This document shows, in pieces, positions 43,501 through 54,545 of a DNA stretch of 64,000 bases. The translations under genes were made by a program, and so were the position numbers. Within the stretch, counting starts at the first letter, position 1. Each line of letters starts with the position of its first letter. Origin of the DNA: Aphis gossypii. Its lineage: Eukaryota; Arthropoda; Insecta; Hemiptera; Aphididae. Location of the stretch: the NCBI RefSeq assembly GCF_020184175.1, contig NC_065530.1, positions 54,723,260 to 54,787,259 on the forward strand. The letters are read 5' to 3'. The notes beneath the pieces were generated by a model. The model was not told the origin of the DNA. It did no database searches and saw only the letters and a program-made list of their open reading frames with translations.

Positions 43501-45178
43501 TATTATTTTATCTATGTTTTGATTTAATGCGATCGAACAGATGTGACAAATATCAACAAAAAAAAGCTTCTCAAATCATGAAACTAGTCCTTAGGAAATG
43601 ACACTTTAATCAAGCTAACATAATATAATATTTCGATATTCGCCATGGAGTACTAGAATACCATTGAACTACTCAGATTGTAAAATAATATGTTCTCTCG
43701 TTAATAACTTCATTTTGTAATTAGTATTTGATTAATATGCGAACTTGCTAAAAATGATTATCAAATGAAAGATCTACAGTTACTATAATCTATAATCAAA
43801 GAAATAAAAAATTATCCAGTTCCTGCAGACAGCCAATAATAATTACATTACAGTGATTATAATATAATTTATGTAAATGTGTTTAAGTCGAATTTCTAAT
43901 TTCCATTAAACATTCTAATAGCTGAAGTGTACATAATGGTGTCCGGATGATCATATACTAGTACAAAAATGGTGAGGCACTCAGTGTGTAGATACATATA
44001 TGGGTGTGTATGTGTGGCGTGTGTATGTGTATGCTTATATTGTCGGTGGGGACTTGCGGGGTAGTTCTATTAGCGTGTCCATATGGTGCATAATGTAAAA
44101 TAATAACAACGTATAATACTGCAGTTATATCTGCGTCGGCATTTTCCGCCAGACTTATCGCATCGATGTATATTATTATTATTATTATAATAAATGGAAA
44201 TTAATTCCATTCATCGGCCAACGATGGTATAAATACGTAGACAAACATGACGATTGCGCGCACGAACGGCAGGTATACAAATGCACGCTGAGACGACGAC
44301 GTGTATAAGCACACACGAGTGGGTTATGATTAGTATATAAATATAATATATTTGTAAAATGAAAAAAAAAATGTTTAAAAATTATTCACATTGTATACAT
44401 ATTGTCGTTGGTAGGTACCTATTATAATATAATATATATACACATAGAGTTGTGCCGAAGTAGGTATAATAATATATTACTTCAATACAGTTAGTCTAAC
44501 GACGAAACGCGTGTATGTGAGCCTACACACACATATTATGTATATGTATATTGTATACTTGTAATTTTAATAGGTATGCACACAACGGTATACCTACACA
44601 TAGGTTATAGTTGCAAAAGTATATGACAACGGTTGACGGTGTCTATGCTATTTCCCCTTTGTGTACTCGCGGCAGTAGCAACTATAAAATATGCATTGTT
44701 CATTTTATATCGCGTGGGGTGTTTATTTTTTTTTCTTATCACAGAGCACCTTATGTTCCAAATTAGTTTCAATTTAAAATAACATTAATTTAGTCCTGTT
44801 ATGTTTAAAATCTAATAGTCGTAAGTAGAGGCAAACACCTGATTGACTCCGCCCTATTATCACTTAAAATTGACCGGTTTTATGAAAAAAAAAAAAAAAT
44901 AAAAAAAAAAATAGGATGACATTTAAATCAGCTGAAAAAATACGGTCAAAAACACTTTTATTCAACACACACACACACACACACACATACACATACACTA
45001 ATGAGATCTTCAGTCCCATTACTTATTTTGCTTAAATTTAAGTTATACTTAACTACTTGTATATGTATTGGTATTTACCATAATATAGTGGTATAGTTCG
45101 CACAACCTTATTTCTTTATTATTGTTATAGTTCTTGTAACGTTATAATAATATAGTGGATGTATTTTCGTTGTTTCAG
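40589..45178. other. AT-rich DNA upstream of ATG16L1 exons, probably intron
   Basis: Because the exon at 45179 begins in mid-propeller with a good acceptor, the DNA just upstream must be an intron of ATG16L1. How far it extends is unknown. The region holds a repeat tail at about 40670-40720 (AGCAGAGCGGTACTCACTTG, shared with 23145), microsatellites including AC at 44964-44988, and a 50-codon chance-looking frame at 41938-42090. I did not find an exon for the preceding WD40 blades. Confidence 0.5.
44964..44988. repeat. (AC)n microsatellite
   Basis: An AC dinucleotide run, followed by an imperfect ACATAC extension, about 200 bp upstream of the first ATG16L1 exon. Confidence 0.8.
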
Positions 45179-45299
45179 CACACACTGACTGGACACTGCG
45201 CCAAAGTGATGGCTGCCAAGTTCATGGGTGAACCCAACAAAGTGGTGACCGGCAGCCACGACCGCACGCTGAAGATATACGATCTACGCATCAGGGCAT
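45179..45299 (+). CDS. ATG16L1: ATG16L1 exon, WD40 blade (partial gene)
   Basis: Autophagy-related protein 16-like 1 forms a complex with ATG5-ATG12 that directs lipidation of ATG8/LC3 on the phagophore. Its C-terminal WD40 propeller recruits cargo and membrane partners. This exon is bounded by an acceptor TTGTTTCAG at 45170-45178 and a donor GTGAGTAT from 45300. It encodes about 40 residues starting HTLTGHCAKVMAAKF and including GSHDRTLKIYDLR, the blade text typical of ATG16L1 (HTLTGH, SGSHDRTLK, WDLR). The usual WD dipeptide is YD here. The exon starts in phase 0 and ends in phase 1, matching the next exon. An in-frame upstream ATG within the intron is not the start, since the protein's N-terminal ATG5-binding and coiled-coil exons must lie further 5'. 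Confidence 0.9.
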
Positions 45300-45511
45300 G
45301 TGAGTATATAATATTATTCTTTTGCACGTATACCCATCGCTAGTTCGCCGTGCGACGATTAGTAAACTAAGCCAGTATATTATTATGTAAGATTGTACAT
45401 TATATTATAACGTGGATTCGTGTAGTTGGTGGCGATCCAATAAACGACGTCGATGTATAATATATACTTCGATAGCCGACTATGCAGTAAATAGTATAAT
45501 ATATATATACT

Positions 45512-45740
45512 TATACAGGGTGATTCTTTTTCATATATCGGACAGTATATCGTAAGATGTACAACACATTTTATTATATGTTTTTTTTTTTCGAAGGAGA
45601 AGAAAATGTTATTTTATATTTATCTACAATTAATTAGTATATTTTGTTCTATAATTAAATAACAAAAAAAAAAATAAATAAATAAATAAATGATTTTTAA
45701 GATATTTTCAATTGGTTCAGTATGATAGAATCACCCTATA
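45512..45740. mobile_element. MITE in ATG16L1 intron, TATACAGGGTG family
   Basis: The left end is TATACAGGGTGATTCT. The right end, reverse-complemented, is TATAGGGTGATTCTATCATA. Inverted ends of about 16 bp enclose 229 bp of non-coding AT-rich DNA with a short AAAT repeat. It sits in the 551-bp intron between the two ATG16L1 exons and belongs to the same terminal-motif family as 5501-6174. Confidence 0.7.
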
Positions 45741-45850
45741 CGTATGTGTATAACGGTCGTTCAGCGTTGGTATCGTCAACACGTCGCTTGTTGTTATTTT
45801 TATTATTATTAAACGTATTCCATTATAAGCAATAATAATATGTTGTGTAG

Positions 45851-46030
45851 GCGTCGAGACCAAGTTTGCTATGTCCAGTTGCAACGACCTGGTCACATCA
45901 GAGACTGTTGGCACGACCATCATGAGCGGCCATTTTGACAAGAGGATACGATTCTGGGACACGAGGACCGAGAAGCCACATACGGAGATCGAGGTCCAAG
46001 GACGAGTCACGTCTTTGGACTTGTCCAGAG
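45851..46030 (+). CDS. ATG16L1: ATG16L1 exon, next WD40 blades (partial gene)
   Basis: This exon follows acceptor TGTTGTGTAG and ends at donor GTAAGCGA. It enters in phase 2, completing a Cys codon split by the upstream intron, so it joins the 45179-45299 exon in frame. It encodes about 59 residues including SSCNDLVTS, IMSGHFDKRIRFWDTR and GRVTSLDLSR. The block SSCND..., SGHFDK-IRFWD-R and K/R-(I/V)T-(A/S)LDL is highly characteristic of ATG16L1 in animals. RFWD supplies a canonical WD. The exon ends in phase 1, so at least the final two or three blades are encoded downstream. I could not find them in 46031-64000, and the next intron contains the 12.7-kb element described here. Confidence 0.92.
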
Positions 46031-46674
46031 GTAAGCGAGTATAATCTATACATATATAATACATTCATATATGTATATTACAGTAGACTCTTGCAATTTC
46101 TTATAATATGTTATTATATTACGTGGTATCTAAAAAAAAAAAAAATCACGGCTACGCGACCATTTCGGGCAAACGCGCATGCAATGTGTCGTGGAACTAA
46201 TAATTCATATAAGGGTTAACCACCGTTAACATGACTATGAAAATAATATACATCTCACCCCTTAACTGGAAAAACGCCTGAAGTCCTATGAACGAAAGAT
46301 TCAAAGTCCTTAAACGCGTTCGACACACACATATTATATTATATAATATATTACACATACACAGTACAACAATATTGTTATTTTTGAAACTCAAATTACA
46401 CAAAATCAATGTATACAATATACATATACTATAATATAGTAGTTAGTTTTATGCTGATTTTTTGACTAAAACATTCAGTTGTTTGGACTGTAGGGGTACG
46501 AAAACATATCATACTAATCTTACTTAGCTAATACATTTCGGCGTTGATATTATGGTGTACAGGCCCATGTAAATATTAAGATGTGACTTTGCTAATGATT
46601 ATAATATATGCTATTCTACCATGGCGTGTTGGCATTAATACTTATTATGCACGAAACAGCGTATACCAAACCCG
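46031..46674. other. ATG16L1 intron sequence
   Basis: AT-rich intronic DNA with no recognised exon or element, bounded on the right by the left terminal array of the large transposon. Confidence 0.6.
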
Positions 46675-47055
46675 GTGTCACCGGCGATTTATACCTCCGT
46701 GCATTTTTACCGGGGGGGGGTAAAAATCGCCTGAGGTAAAAATCGCCTACCGTAACAGGCGATTTTTACCCACCTACAAATTTTACCGAGGAGGTAAAAA
46801 TCGCCTACCGTAACAGGCGATTTTTACCCACCTACAAATTTTACCGAGGAGGTAAAAATCCCTGAGGTAAAAATCGCCTGTTACGATTTTTACCCACCTA
46901 CAAATTTTACCGAGGAGGTAAAAATCGCCTGAGGTAAAAATCGCCTACCGTAACAGGCGATTTTTACCCACCTATGAATTTACCGTAGGGAGGTAAAAAT
47001 CCCTGAGGTAAAAATCGCCTGTTACGATTTTTACCCACCTACAAATTTTACCGAG
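46675..47055. repeat. Left palindromic tandem array (terminal repeat)
   Basis: About 380 bp is built from units containing GGTAAAAATCGCCT and its inverse AGGCGATTTTTACC, separated by CCACCTACAAATTTTACCGA spacers. Unit lengths vary by internal deletion. The asymmetric spacer gives the array a direction, which is opposite to that of 58882-59375. The outermost copy is degenerate and includes a run of nine G at about 46715-46723. Confidence 0.85.
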
Positions 47056-47222
47056 GAAAAAATAAGGGGGTGGTACAAATTTTACTAATTTTGCAAAGAT
47101 TTTTTCACCTATCCACTAGTTCAATACATAATACCTAATACATTTTATTGTTGAAGGATATGAATACTATAGTTTGGATTTTTTATTTATTGCAAACTCA
47201 TAAGTACCCATAACTCATAAGT
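47056..47222. other. Element interior, nothing recognised
   Basis: Short AT-rich stretch between the left terminal array and the TGCATA-family element, with a small CATAACTCATAAGTA duplication near 47198-47222. Confidence 0.5.
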
Positions 47223-47818
47223 AGGGCTCGGATAATTATGAAATTGCATATTTTTTTCTATTTATCCAATTTAATGCCGACCTGGATATAAATTTTATTC
47301 ATGTCCTACTGAATCAAATAATGCTATTTTTATTTTGCATATTTAATGGTTTTATATTTTAAATGCACATTTTGGGATTTTAAGAATGTAAATGCATATT
47401 TTGGTACATTTTTCAATTATTTGAAAATAAATTAAATTAAACCATCTATTTAAAGCAATTATAAAATTAATTTCACAAGTTTTATATTCAGATTGGTGGT
47501 AACTACAGTCTATCACGTATTAACGTAAAAAAAAAAATATAAATGTTATATTTATATACTATACGATTGTATACGTTTATCAGTAATACTTATAATTTAT
47601 ATTTTTATATTGTGTAATAAATATATTATTGTAAAATAAGATACTTATGAATTTATGATTTATAATAAAAAAAATTGTGCATATTTTGTTGTTTTTTTTA
47701 GCTAAAAACGCATATTTTATGATTTTAAGTGCATATTTTGATTGCATATTTGGTAATTTTTTAGTGCATAAATGCATACATATTACAGTTATTTTTAGTG
47801 CTTAAACATCCGAGCCCT
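47223..47818. mobile_element. Non-autonomous element, TGCATA family (hAT-like ends)
   Basis: The left end AGGGCTCGGATAATTATG and the reverse-complemented right end AGGGCTCGGATGTTTAAGC form an 11-bp perfect terminal inverted repeat. TCATAAG flanks both sides (just before 47222 and just after 47820), a likely 7-8 bp target duplication. The interior of about 600 bp is AT-rich, full of TGCATATTT motifs, and non-coding. Length of duplication and AGGGC ends point to hAT-type mobilisation, but that is inference. Related copies are at 50312-50755 and, as one end, at about 55062. Confidence 0.65.
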
Positions 47819-48206
47819 GCAGTCATAAGTACACTATTTGAATATTATTTATTCATAATTCTTAATTGTAACCTATAGTAGGTACGTTATAAGTTATGTG
47901 TTAACCAACAATTTTGGTAAATGCTAGTTTTCTAACTATCATCTAACTAACTATTTTTGCTAATTGGTAAAGTGATATTTTTTTTAGTGTAACGGCCTAG
48001 ATCAAATCAAAACGTATTTTTTTTAGTGTATATAATATAGAAGAAACGCTTTAAATAAACCAATATAATACTCATGGTGCGCCTATATAACTAATAACAT
48101 TACCAATAAATTCATTCAAAAAAATAAATCTATATCTTTAATTTATATCAAGCATCAAACAGCAATAAATATTATAATATAATATTTTTTAATAAAATAC
48201 ATTTTT

Positions 48207-48382
48207 TAACTTTTTACCTCTATAATGCACCAAGGATATTCACTTTTACATCGGAAACACCCCCATAGTTTGAAATTGGAGCATTATTTCGACTAGTTAT
48301 ACTGTACACAGACACAAAAACAAAAAAAAAAAAAAACACACATCATTGTAAAATCAATACATTCTTCACTTCGTTCAGAATC
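48207..48382 (-). mobile_element. Truncated inverted copy of the 39-kb element's left end
   Basis: Reverse-complemented, it starts GATTCTGAACGAAGTGAAGA and runs collinearly with 39008-39205, including a shortened homopolymer, the block GTACAGTATAACTAGTCGAA and the end GTGCATTATAGAGGTAAAAA. It then diverges. It lies just 3' of the last detected exon of the integrase gene and may have displaced the end of that gene. Confidence 0.8.
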
Positions 48383-48512
48383 TAATATTTTAATATCTAT
48401 GGGTTGAGTTTTTAATTTTTTATAAAACTATTATTTATTAACTACTTAATGACAAAAAAAATCCCCTCTTGACTTTCCCACAGATACGCTACTGATTATA
48501 ATAAACTTTTAC

Positions 48513-48603
48513 CATTGTCTTCAATACGGTTGTTTTGTAGATGAATTGCAAGTTTATCTTTTCCGCCAACATATTGCTCAATTTTTTCATTATTTTTCAC
48601 TAC
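48513..48603 (-). CDS. OTU-domain continuation exon of the integrase gene
   Basis: This exon joins a strong donor (GAA|GTAAGT at 48686/48685) to an acceptor TTAATTAAG. It encodes 30 residues including EKIEQYVGGKDKLAIHLQNN, which fits the helical stretch after the catalytic Cys of OTU proteases. It ends in phase 1 at donor GTAAAAG. No following exon with the conserved W..EI or HY parts of OTU was found before the 48207-48382 insertion, so the protein may be truncated or the final exon may lie elsewhere. Confidence 0.6.
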
Positions 48604-51413
48604 CTTAATTAATTTAAAAAAAAACATATATTAAATATGTAACATATTATTAATTATTAAATACTTAGTATAAAACTATACTTACTTCAGATATCAATTT
48701 GCGTAAAAGTAAGTGATCATTTTCGCTTCCTGTTATCGAATAACACAACGCTCGATATAAACAATTTCCATCTCCTTCGATATCCTTTGTAGCAGTTGGT
48801 TCTCCGAGATATTTCCTCTTGACTGCAGTATGAACACTTTTAACAAATTTCAATTTTAATTGTTTGCTTTTTATAATTTGCCAGGATTTTGATGTTTGAT
48901 TAAATACGCGATCTTCATTTAATGCAACACGTTCAGTCAATATCACATCATCATTCAAATATGTATCAATGTCCTCGTCTTGCATCATCAGCTCATTATT
49001 TATTTCTTTATCCAGTTCATGATCTTTATTTTCTTCCCAATTTTCAACGTCAACATGTTCTTTAAAATGTTTTAAATTACATACATTTTGTTTTTTTTTT
49101 AAAATTGTATTGCCAGATTTCAAAACACAGTTATTTCCAATAAGCGATTCAATTATATAAGGCCCTAACCAAGTCATATTTTGCCAACCACCTTTTCTAT
49201 CGTCCCTTTTTAAATTTCTAACTAACACTTTATCGTTTTTTTTAAAAATAAACCCAGTTCTATGTCTTTTTGCATATGACTTGCGCTGTCGTTTTTGCGC
49301 CTCGACTATATTGATTTTTGCACTTTGTTCCATAACGTCTCGCATATCAATCATTTGTTCTAAAGTTTTTTGAAATGATTCTTGATCAAATACATTTAAG
49401 TCATTTTCTTCCTCAAATTCTTCATCATTCTCCGAACTAGCAGAACTATCGTTATGATTTATATCAACTGGAAGTATTGCTTCTCGTTGATATAATATTT
49501 TAAACGGTGAATATCCTGTTGAAAAATGTTTGGCTGTTCTGTGAGCAAATAAAATGCCTTGCAAAATAGAGGGCCACTTTTGGACATTATTTTGTAACAC
49601 TTTCAACATGCAATTTTTTATAGTACGATTTTGGCGTTCAACTAAGCCATTTGCCTGTGGGTGGTAGGCAGATGTAACCCTCTGTTGAGTACCTGTAAGG
49701 CGGGACAGTTCATTGTTTAAACTATTCACAAATTCTCGTCCTTGGTCACTGATTTGTATTTTCGGGCAACCATGCCTACAAATTACATCATCATATATGA
49801 ATTTAGCTACAGAAACGGCAGTTTTATCCCTTAATGGTTTTGCTTCGGACCATTTCGAAAAATAATCAATGGCGACTACAACATATTTGTATCCACTGAC
49901 TTCAGGTAATGTCATTAAATCAACTCCTATTTGTTTGAACACCTAAACATAACAAATAGAACTTATTTACAATAGAAAATAACAATATAAATGTTATGAT
50001 ATCTAAATAAATAAAAAAAATTAAAATTCATTTCAAGTGTTTCAACAATGATTATACAATTATTTTTTTCAATACCCGGGGGGAAATATGTTTTATATGT
50101 ATATTTTATATAATATTTTAGAATATTGTTTGACATAATACCTGTTGTGGAACTTCAACAGATTTCAACTCTGGTATAACTTTTAATGTGGCTGTATTCA
50201 CTTTTTGACAAGCTTCGCATTGTTGTATATATTCTCTAACATCCTCTGCCATTCGTAGCCAAAAATATCTAAGCATAATTTTTAAAATAATGAAAAACTA
50301 AAATTATCAAAAGGGCCTGGATTTAAACGCACTTAAAAGCATACAAATATGCACTAAAAAATAGCCATAAATTCCCTTCAGAATTGCATTTTATTACAAA
50401 GGTTACCTTAAAAATGCCATATATATAAAAACAAATTTATACAATTTGGTATTTTAATTTGGAATTTATAAATAAGATATAATTATTATTTATTATTTTA
50501 TTAAAAAATGTATCAATAAAATTACTTATCTTTAGATAATATTTTAAATAGGCTAATCTTGTGTAGTATATTGAACAAATATGCATTAAAAACCAGAAAA
50601 TTACCCAATAATACTAAAACTGATAAAACTTTGAAATATGCAAAATAAAATTTATAGATTTGAAACACTCGTTGCATGAATCAAATTATATACTTAAAAA
50701 GCATTGTCTATGATCAACTAAAAATATATGCACTTTGCATTGAAAACTGGGCCCTATTTGTCAGGATTTATGGGGTTACCTTTTTTTTATCAAGTTTTGT
50801 GTTACATCTCTTCCTCGATGAGCTGATAATGCTGATGCCTCTTCAGAAATATCTGAACCACAATGTATCATATTTATAATTTTAATTTTCTCCATTTGGT
50901 CCAGTATAACACGTGTATTATTTTTTTTGTAAAATAATACTTCATTTTGGATTACAAAAGGCTTGCATTGCTTACGAAAATTAGATTTTTCATTACGACT
51001 GTTTAAGTACGATGGATAATTTCTATTCCTAAGGTATGTTGCAACATCATTTAAATCTACGTGCTTATATGAGCTTGAATTCGATTTTTTTTTTAAGGCA
51101 GGATCTTCAGAATAGACTTCTTATTCGCGTTACATGAAAAAATAATTATAGTTAAAATTTAAAAAATTTAAATTATAATAAAAAAAAAAAAAAAAATTAA
51201 ATAAATTTTATAAAATTATAGTATAATGTAGTTTATCTTATTTGATCATTTTTTTAAATAAAAATAATAGTTTTAGTACTTACTAATTGTTTTATATGAA
51301 AGTAGTTCTTTGTTCACTTCATCGACTTCCATATCAATTTTAAAATGTACTGAAGAATCTATTTTGTTGTCAGCTATTGGGATGTTATCTTCCCATGGTC
51401 GATACATTTTCAT
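48513..51413 (-). CDS. Integrase-type transposase with GPY/F and OTU domains (KRBA2/Ginger-like)
   Basis: Five consecutive exons on the - strand keep one frame: 51413-51284, 51119-50780, 50268-50142, 49942-48686 and 48603-48513. Splice phases agree at every joint. The start is an ATG opening MKMYRPWE. Residues about 130-190 hold the integrase zinc-binding region (HRGRD, then CEACQK). Residues about 204-360 are the catalytic core, with D207, D265 and E301 in D,D(35)E spacing (SDQGREF, NGLVERQN). WLGPY near 458-461 is the GPY/F domain. From about 589 the motif DGNCLYRAL is the catalytic-Cys start of an OTU protease domain, continued by exon 5. Such proteins are often named KRAB-A domain-containing protein 2-like in insects. 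Role: DNA integration/transposition, with a possible deubiquitinase-like module. The reading frame is undamaged through exon 5, but the rest of OTU, including its His, is missing. Confidence 0.85.
50312..50755. mobile_element. TGCATA-family element inside an intron of the integrase gene
   Basis: The left end AGGGCCTGGATTTAAACGC and the reverse-complemented right end AGGGCCCAGTTTTCAATGC are imperfect inverted repeats. The interior repeats ATGCACT, AAATATGCA and similar motifs, as in 47223-47818. It nearly fills the 511-bp intron between exons 2 and 3 of the integrase gene. No clear target duplication is visible, so the age or limits are uncertain. Confidence 0.5.
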
Positions 51414-52091
51414 GTAATAAGTGAATATACTGCAAGTGTATTCAACAGTATATACCTACTTAAAAAGTTTATATTTAAAGCATTAATTCAATTTTTTTAG
51501 AGAATATCAGTATCATATTTTGGCTATTTTAAAAGAATATAAATCCGCGCCCTACTTATAATAATTATAAAACAAGTCAATTGTTAATTCCAAAAATAAA
51601 TTTTATGAACGTTTGGAACTTTTTTACGAAATTGGATATTTAAACGGATCGATATAACTACCTACCTATAATTTCTAATGTCAAAAGTATACATTTGTTT
51701 TAATAATTACGAGTATCTAAAATAAATTAATTTTCGTGCAACTGTCGGTTTGCCTATTTCAAATAGGTTTATAAGAAGACGTCGAATTGGTTTTATATAA
51801 AAAAAAAGCGGGTTAGTGAGTAGGTACAATAAAAATAATTCTGATTTTTAATTTTCAATAATAATTTAAAAAAAAAAAAAATACGATACAAGAATATCTA
51901 ATAATATCTCTCAATATTAATGTATTTATTTTTTATTTACAAATTTTCATAGTAAATCTTCATAAATTATAAAATATGCTCTAAAAAAATTGTAAAATTA
52001 AGAAATATGCTTTAAAATCAAAAATTCACTAAATATGCAAAAATATGCACTATACATTTTTGATATGTTTTTCGTAGTGTCTTAGAACGGA
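51414..52091. other. Upstream of the integrase gene: possible promoter and repeat relics
   Basis: This stretch is the 5' side of the - strand integrase gene, so its promoter should lie near 51414-51600, but no distinctive promoter motif is evident. A CCGCGCCCT end at about 51545-51553 and TGCATA-type motifs near 51970-52060 mark relics of the non-autonomous family that also flank the MULE insertion. Confidence 0.4.
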
Positions 52092-52099
52092 TTTCTAGC
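52092..52099. repeat. Left target-site duplication of the MULE
   Basis: TTTCTAGC abuts the left inverted repeat and is repeated exactly at 54993-55000. Eight to eleven bases is the expected duplication size for Mutator-like elements. Confidence 0.75.
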
Positions 52100-52205
52100 G
52101 AATCCCGGAATAAAAATCCCCGGGAAAAAAAATCCCCGGAAAAAAAATCCCCTGACGAACGACTCCGGAAAAAAAATCCCCGACCCTAGGAAAAAAAATC
52201 CCCAG
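52100..52205. repeat. MULE left terminal inverted repeat
   Basis: Four or five iterations of an A-rich/CCCC motif (AAAAATCCCCGG variants) are separated by GACGAACGACTCCGG and GACCCTAGG. It matches the reverse complement of 54887-54992 almost base for base. Confidence 0.9.
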
Positions 52206-52838
52206 ATTACATTATTGCATTACATTAATTTATATTAATTATTATTATTTGTATAATACATTAAGTATTAATTAGCTATCAAAAACCTACTTTTCTAAAA
52301 TCTCATTCAAAAATTTGTATTATTCTTTGGACAAAAATAACTTAATTTAGATGTTTGAATATAATTAACTTGAAGTTAACACATTAATTTTAAAAAAAGT
52401 AACTTATTAAGTTAAAAGTTTATTTGAAAAAAAAGCAACGATTTAATTAATTTAACGTTGTAACTTAATTTTAACTTTTAATCGTTAATGACCAGCCTTG
52501 AAAAAATTAATGTATACATATATATTATATAATAGCCTGAAATAAAATATTACGTCTTCTATAACATTTTGACCATAATGTATAGATATGAGAACTTCAA
52601 ATGTTATAGTAATTGTTATATCATTATGTGGTGTAGTGTGTACCTTGATATAATTTAAAATAAGGTAAAAAGTAACTCCTATCTATCTTATCTGTAATGG
52701 GCTCATGAACATAATCTAGATACTCGCTATCTTAAAATAAATGGGTAAATTAGCAACGATTTGTAGTGGACCACATATTATAGGTCTGTGCTCTGTGCAG
52801 TACACACTTAGTACACGATAGTATACCTACACACAAAC

Positions 52839-54545
52839 ATGGAACACGTTATTGAAATTATTAAAAATAATAGTAAAAAACCTAAAATTGCGCACATCGG
52901 ATATATTTATCATTTTCAAAAAGAGTGTTCCAATTTTATACGTTGGCGATGCTCTAAATTTACCTCGTTAAAGTGTCCGAGTGTACTTAAAACGAGTTTA
53001 GATATTGAAAAACCAATATTTATTAGTATTGACCATGAACATGTTCATACTTCTAATAAAAATGCAGTCGCTGCTTTAAAATTACAAAACAAAATGAACG
53101 AAAAAGCACAAATATCCTATGCAACACCGAGTCAAATATTTGCCGAGTCTGTGAGTAATGTACCACATATATTAGTTGAATTGCCAAAAGAAGAACACGT
53201 AAAACGGACAATTCGAAACCACAGAGGTTACAACGATCCTTCAAAACCAACATGTAGAAAAGAGTTAATAATGAAGGTATTTATATTTATATTTTCAAAA
53301 TAATATTTTTAATTTACAACTAACAATATCTATCAAAAAAATTGAATAATATAATAATGGTTTAATGATGTATTATATATTTTGTTGTTAATTTAAAAAA
53401 ATTACAAAAAATAATAATATTATAAAAAAACACATATTATATGTCATTGTAAAATCAATACCTACATTTATCACTCGCTCTGAGTTTAAAAAATAATAAA
53501 AAAATTTTTTTAGGTGAATGGTGCTTATACGGAGAAGAAAGATTTTTATTAGATGACAATGGTCCAGATGCGAATGAACGAGTTTTAATATTTGCTACAG
53601 ACACGGGTTTATCTTTATTAGCAAGTTCTAATACATGGTTCATAGACGGGAATTTTGGACTTGCACCTGAATATTTTAAGCAACTGTACGTAATTCGAGT
53701 TCAAAAAAATTCATTTTTTATTACAGCTGTTTACTGTATTCTTGAACGTAAAACACAATACACATATGAACATTTGTTTCGTACTGTAATGAACGAGTGT
53801 GAAAAACGAGGAAAATACCCAGATCCCGTTTTTTTAAATATGGATTTTGAACTAGCCGTCATGAATGCAGCAAAACTGATCTTAGGCAGCCACATTACGA
53901 TTCGAGGATGTTTTTACCACCTCTGTCAGTCAACGTATAGAAAATTACAAGAATTAGGTTTGTCCGAACGCTATAAAAAAGACGAAGCATTCCGTAAGTT
54001 CTGTACTATGGTTGATAGTCTAGCTTTTCTTCCTTTAGATGATGTTAAAAATGGCATGGAGTGGTTAAAAAAAAATATACCAACTGGAGCAGAAGATTTT
54101 ATAATATATTTTGATACAACCTATGTTAATGGACCTTTTAAAAAAGTAGGCACAAACGAGTCCAATATTCGTCTTCGAAGAATTCCTCCAGTATTTCCAC
54201 CTTGTACATGGAATGTACATCAAACTACCTTATCAAATGATGATAGTAATAGACACCGAACAAATAATGTCACAGAAGGATGGAACAATCGATTTTCCCA
54301 TTTAATTGGCATTAAACATCCTACAGTTGGCATTTAATAAGAAAAATGAAGTACGAAGTTGCATCGGATTACGCAAAATTAGCATTGGATGACGTTGGAG
54401 AATCAATATGAAAACAACCAAACTTGGACAGATGCGGACGACGGAAATAAGATTAAAAGAACTTGTGCCAGTTTGTAAGTGGAAAAATAAATGTTTCGGA
54501 TTTTTTAAATTCGATAAGCCATAATATTAGAAAACAATCTAATAA
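52839..54545 (+). pseudogene. FLYWCH/MULE transposase, degraded 3' end
   Basis: Exon 1 (52839-53276) encodes a FLYWCH-type zinc finger at residues about 20-70 (GYIYHF, RWRC, KCPS, H-E-H-V-H). Exon 2 (from about 53514) encodes the MULE transposase core: catalytic Asp in WFIDGNF (about 53645), Asp in NMDFELA (about 53842), the GCFYHLC block and the Glu of NVTEGWNN (about 54276). The frame ends at 54337 because a single base appears to be missing within GTTGG. Recognisable C-terminal text (HLIRKMKYEVASDYAKLALD, then KNLCQFV and FLNSISHN) continues in other frames past further stops. The simplest splice between the two exons does not keep phase, so either another small exon exists or this is a second lesion. 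Confidence 0.8.
53440..53495. repeat. Relic of the GATTCTGAACGAAG element end
   Basis: TCATTGTAAAATCAATAC followed by TCACTCGCTCTGAGTTT parallels the terminal portion of the copy at 48345-48382 with several changes. It lies in the putative intron of the MULE transposase. Confidence 0.4.

Noticed and set aside
46675..47055. CRISPR-like appearance of the regular repeats
   Set aside because: Spacers are themselves repeated and the units are palindromic. The setting is an insect nuclear genome with spliced genes, so terminal arrays of a transposon fit better.
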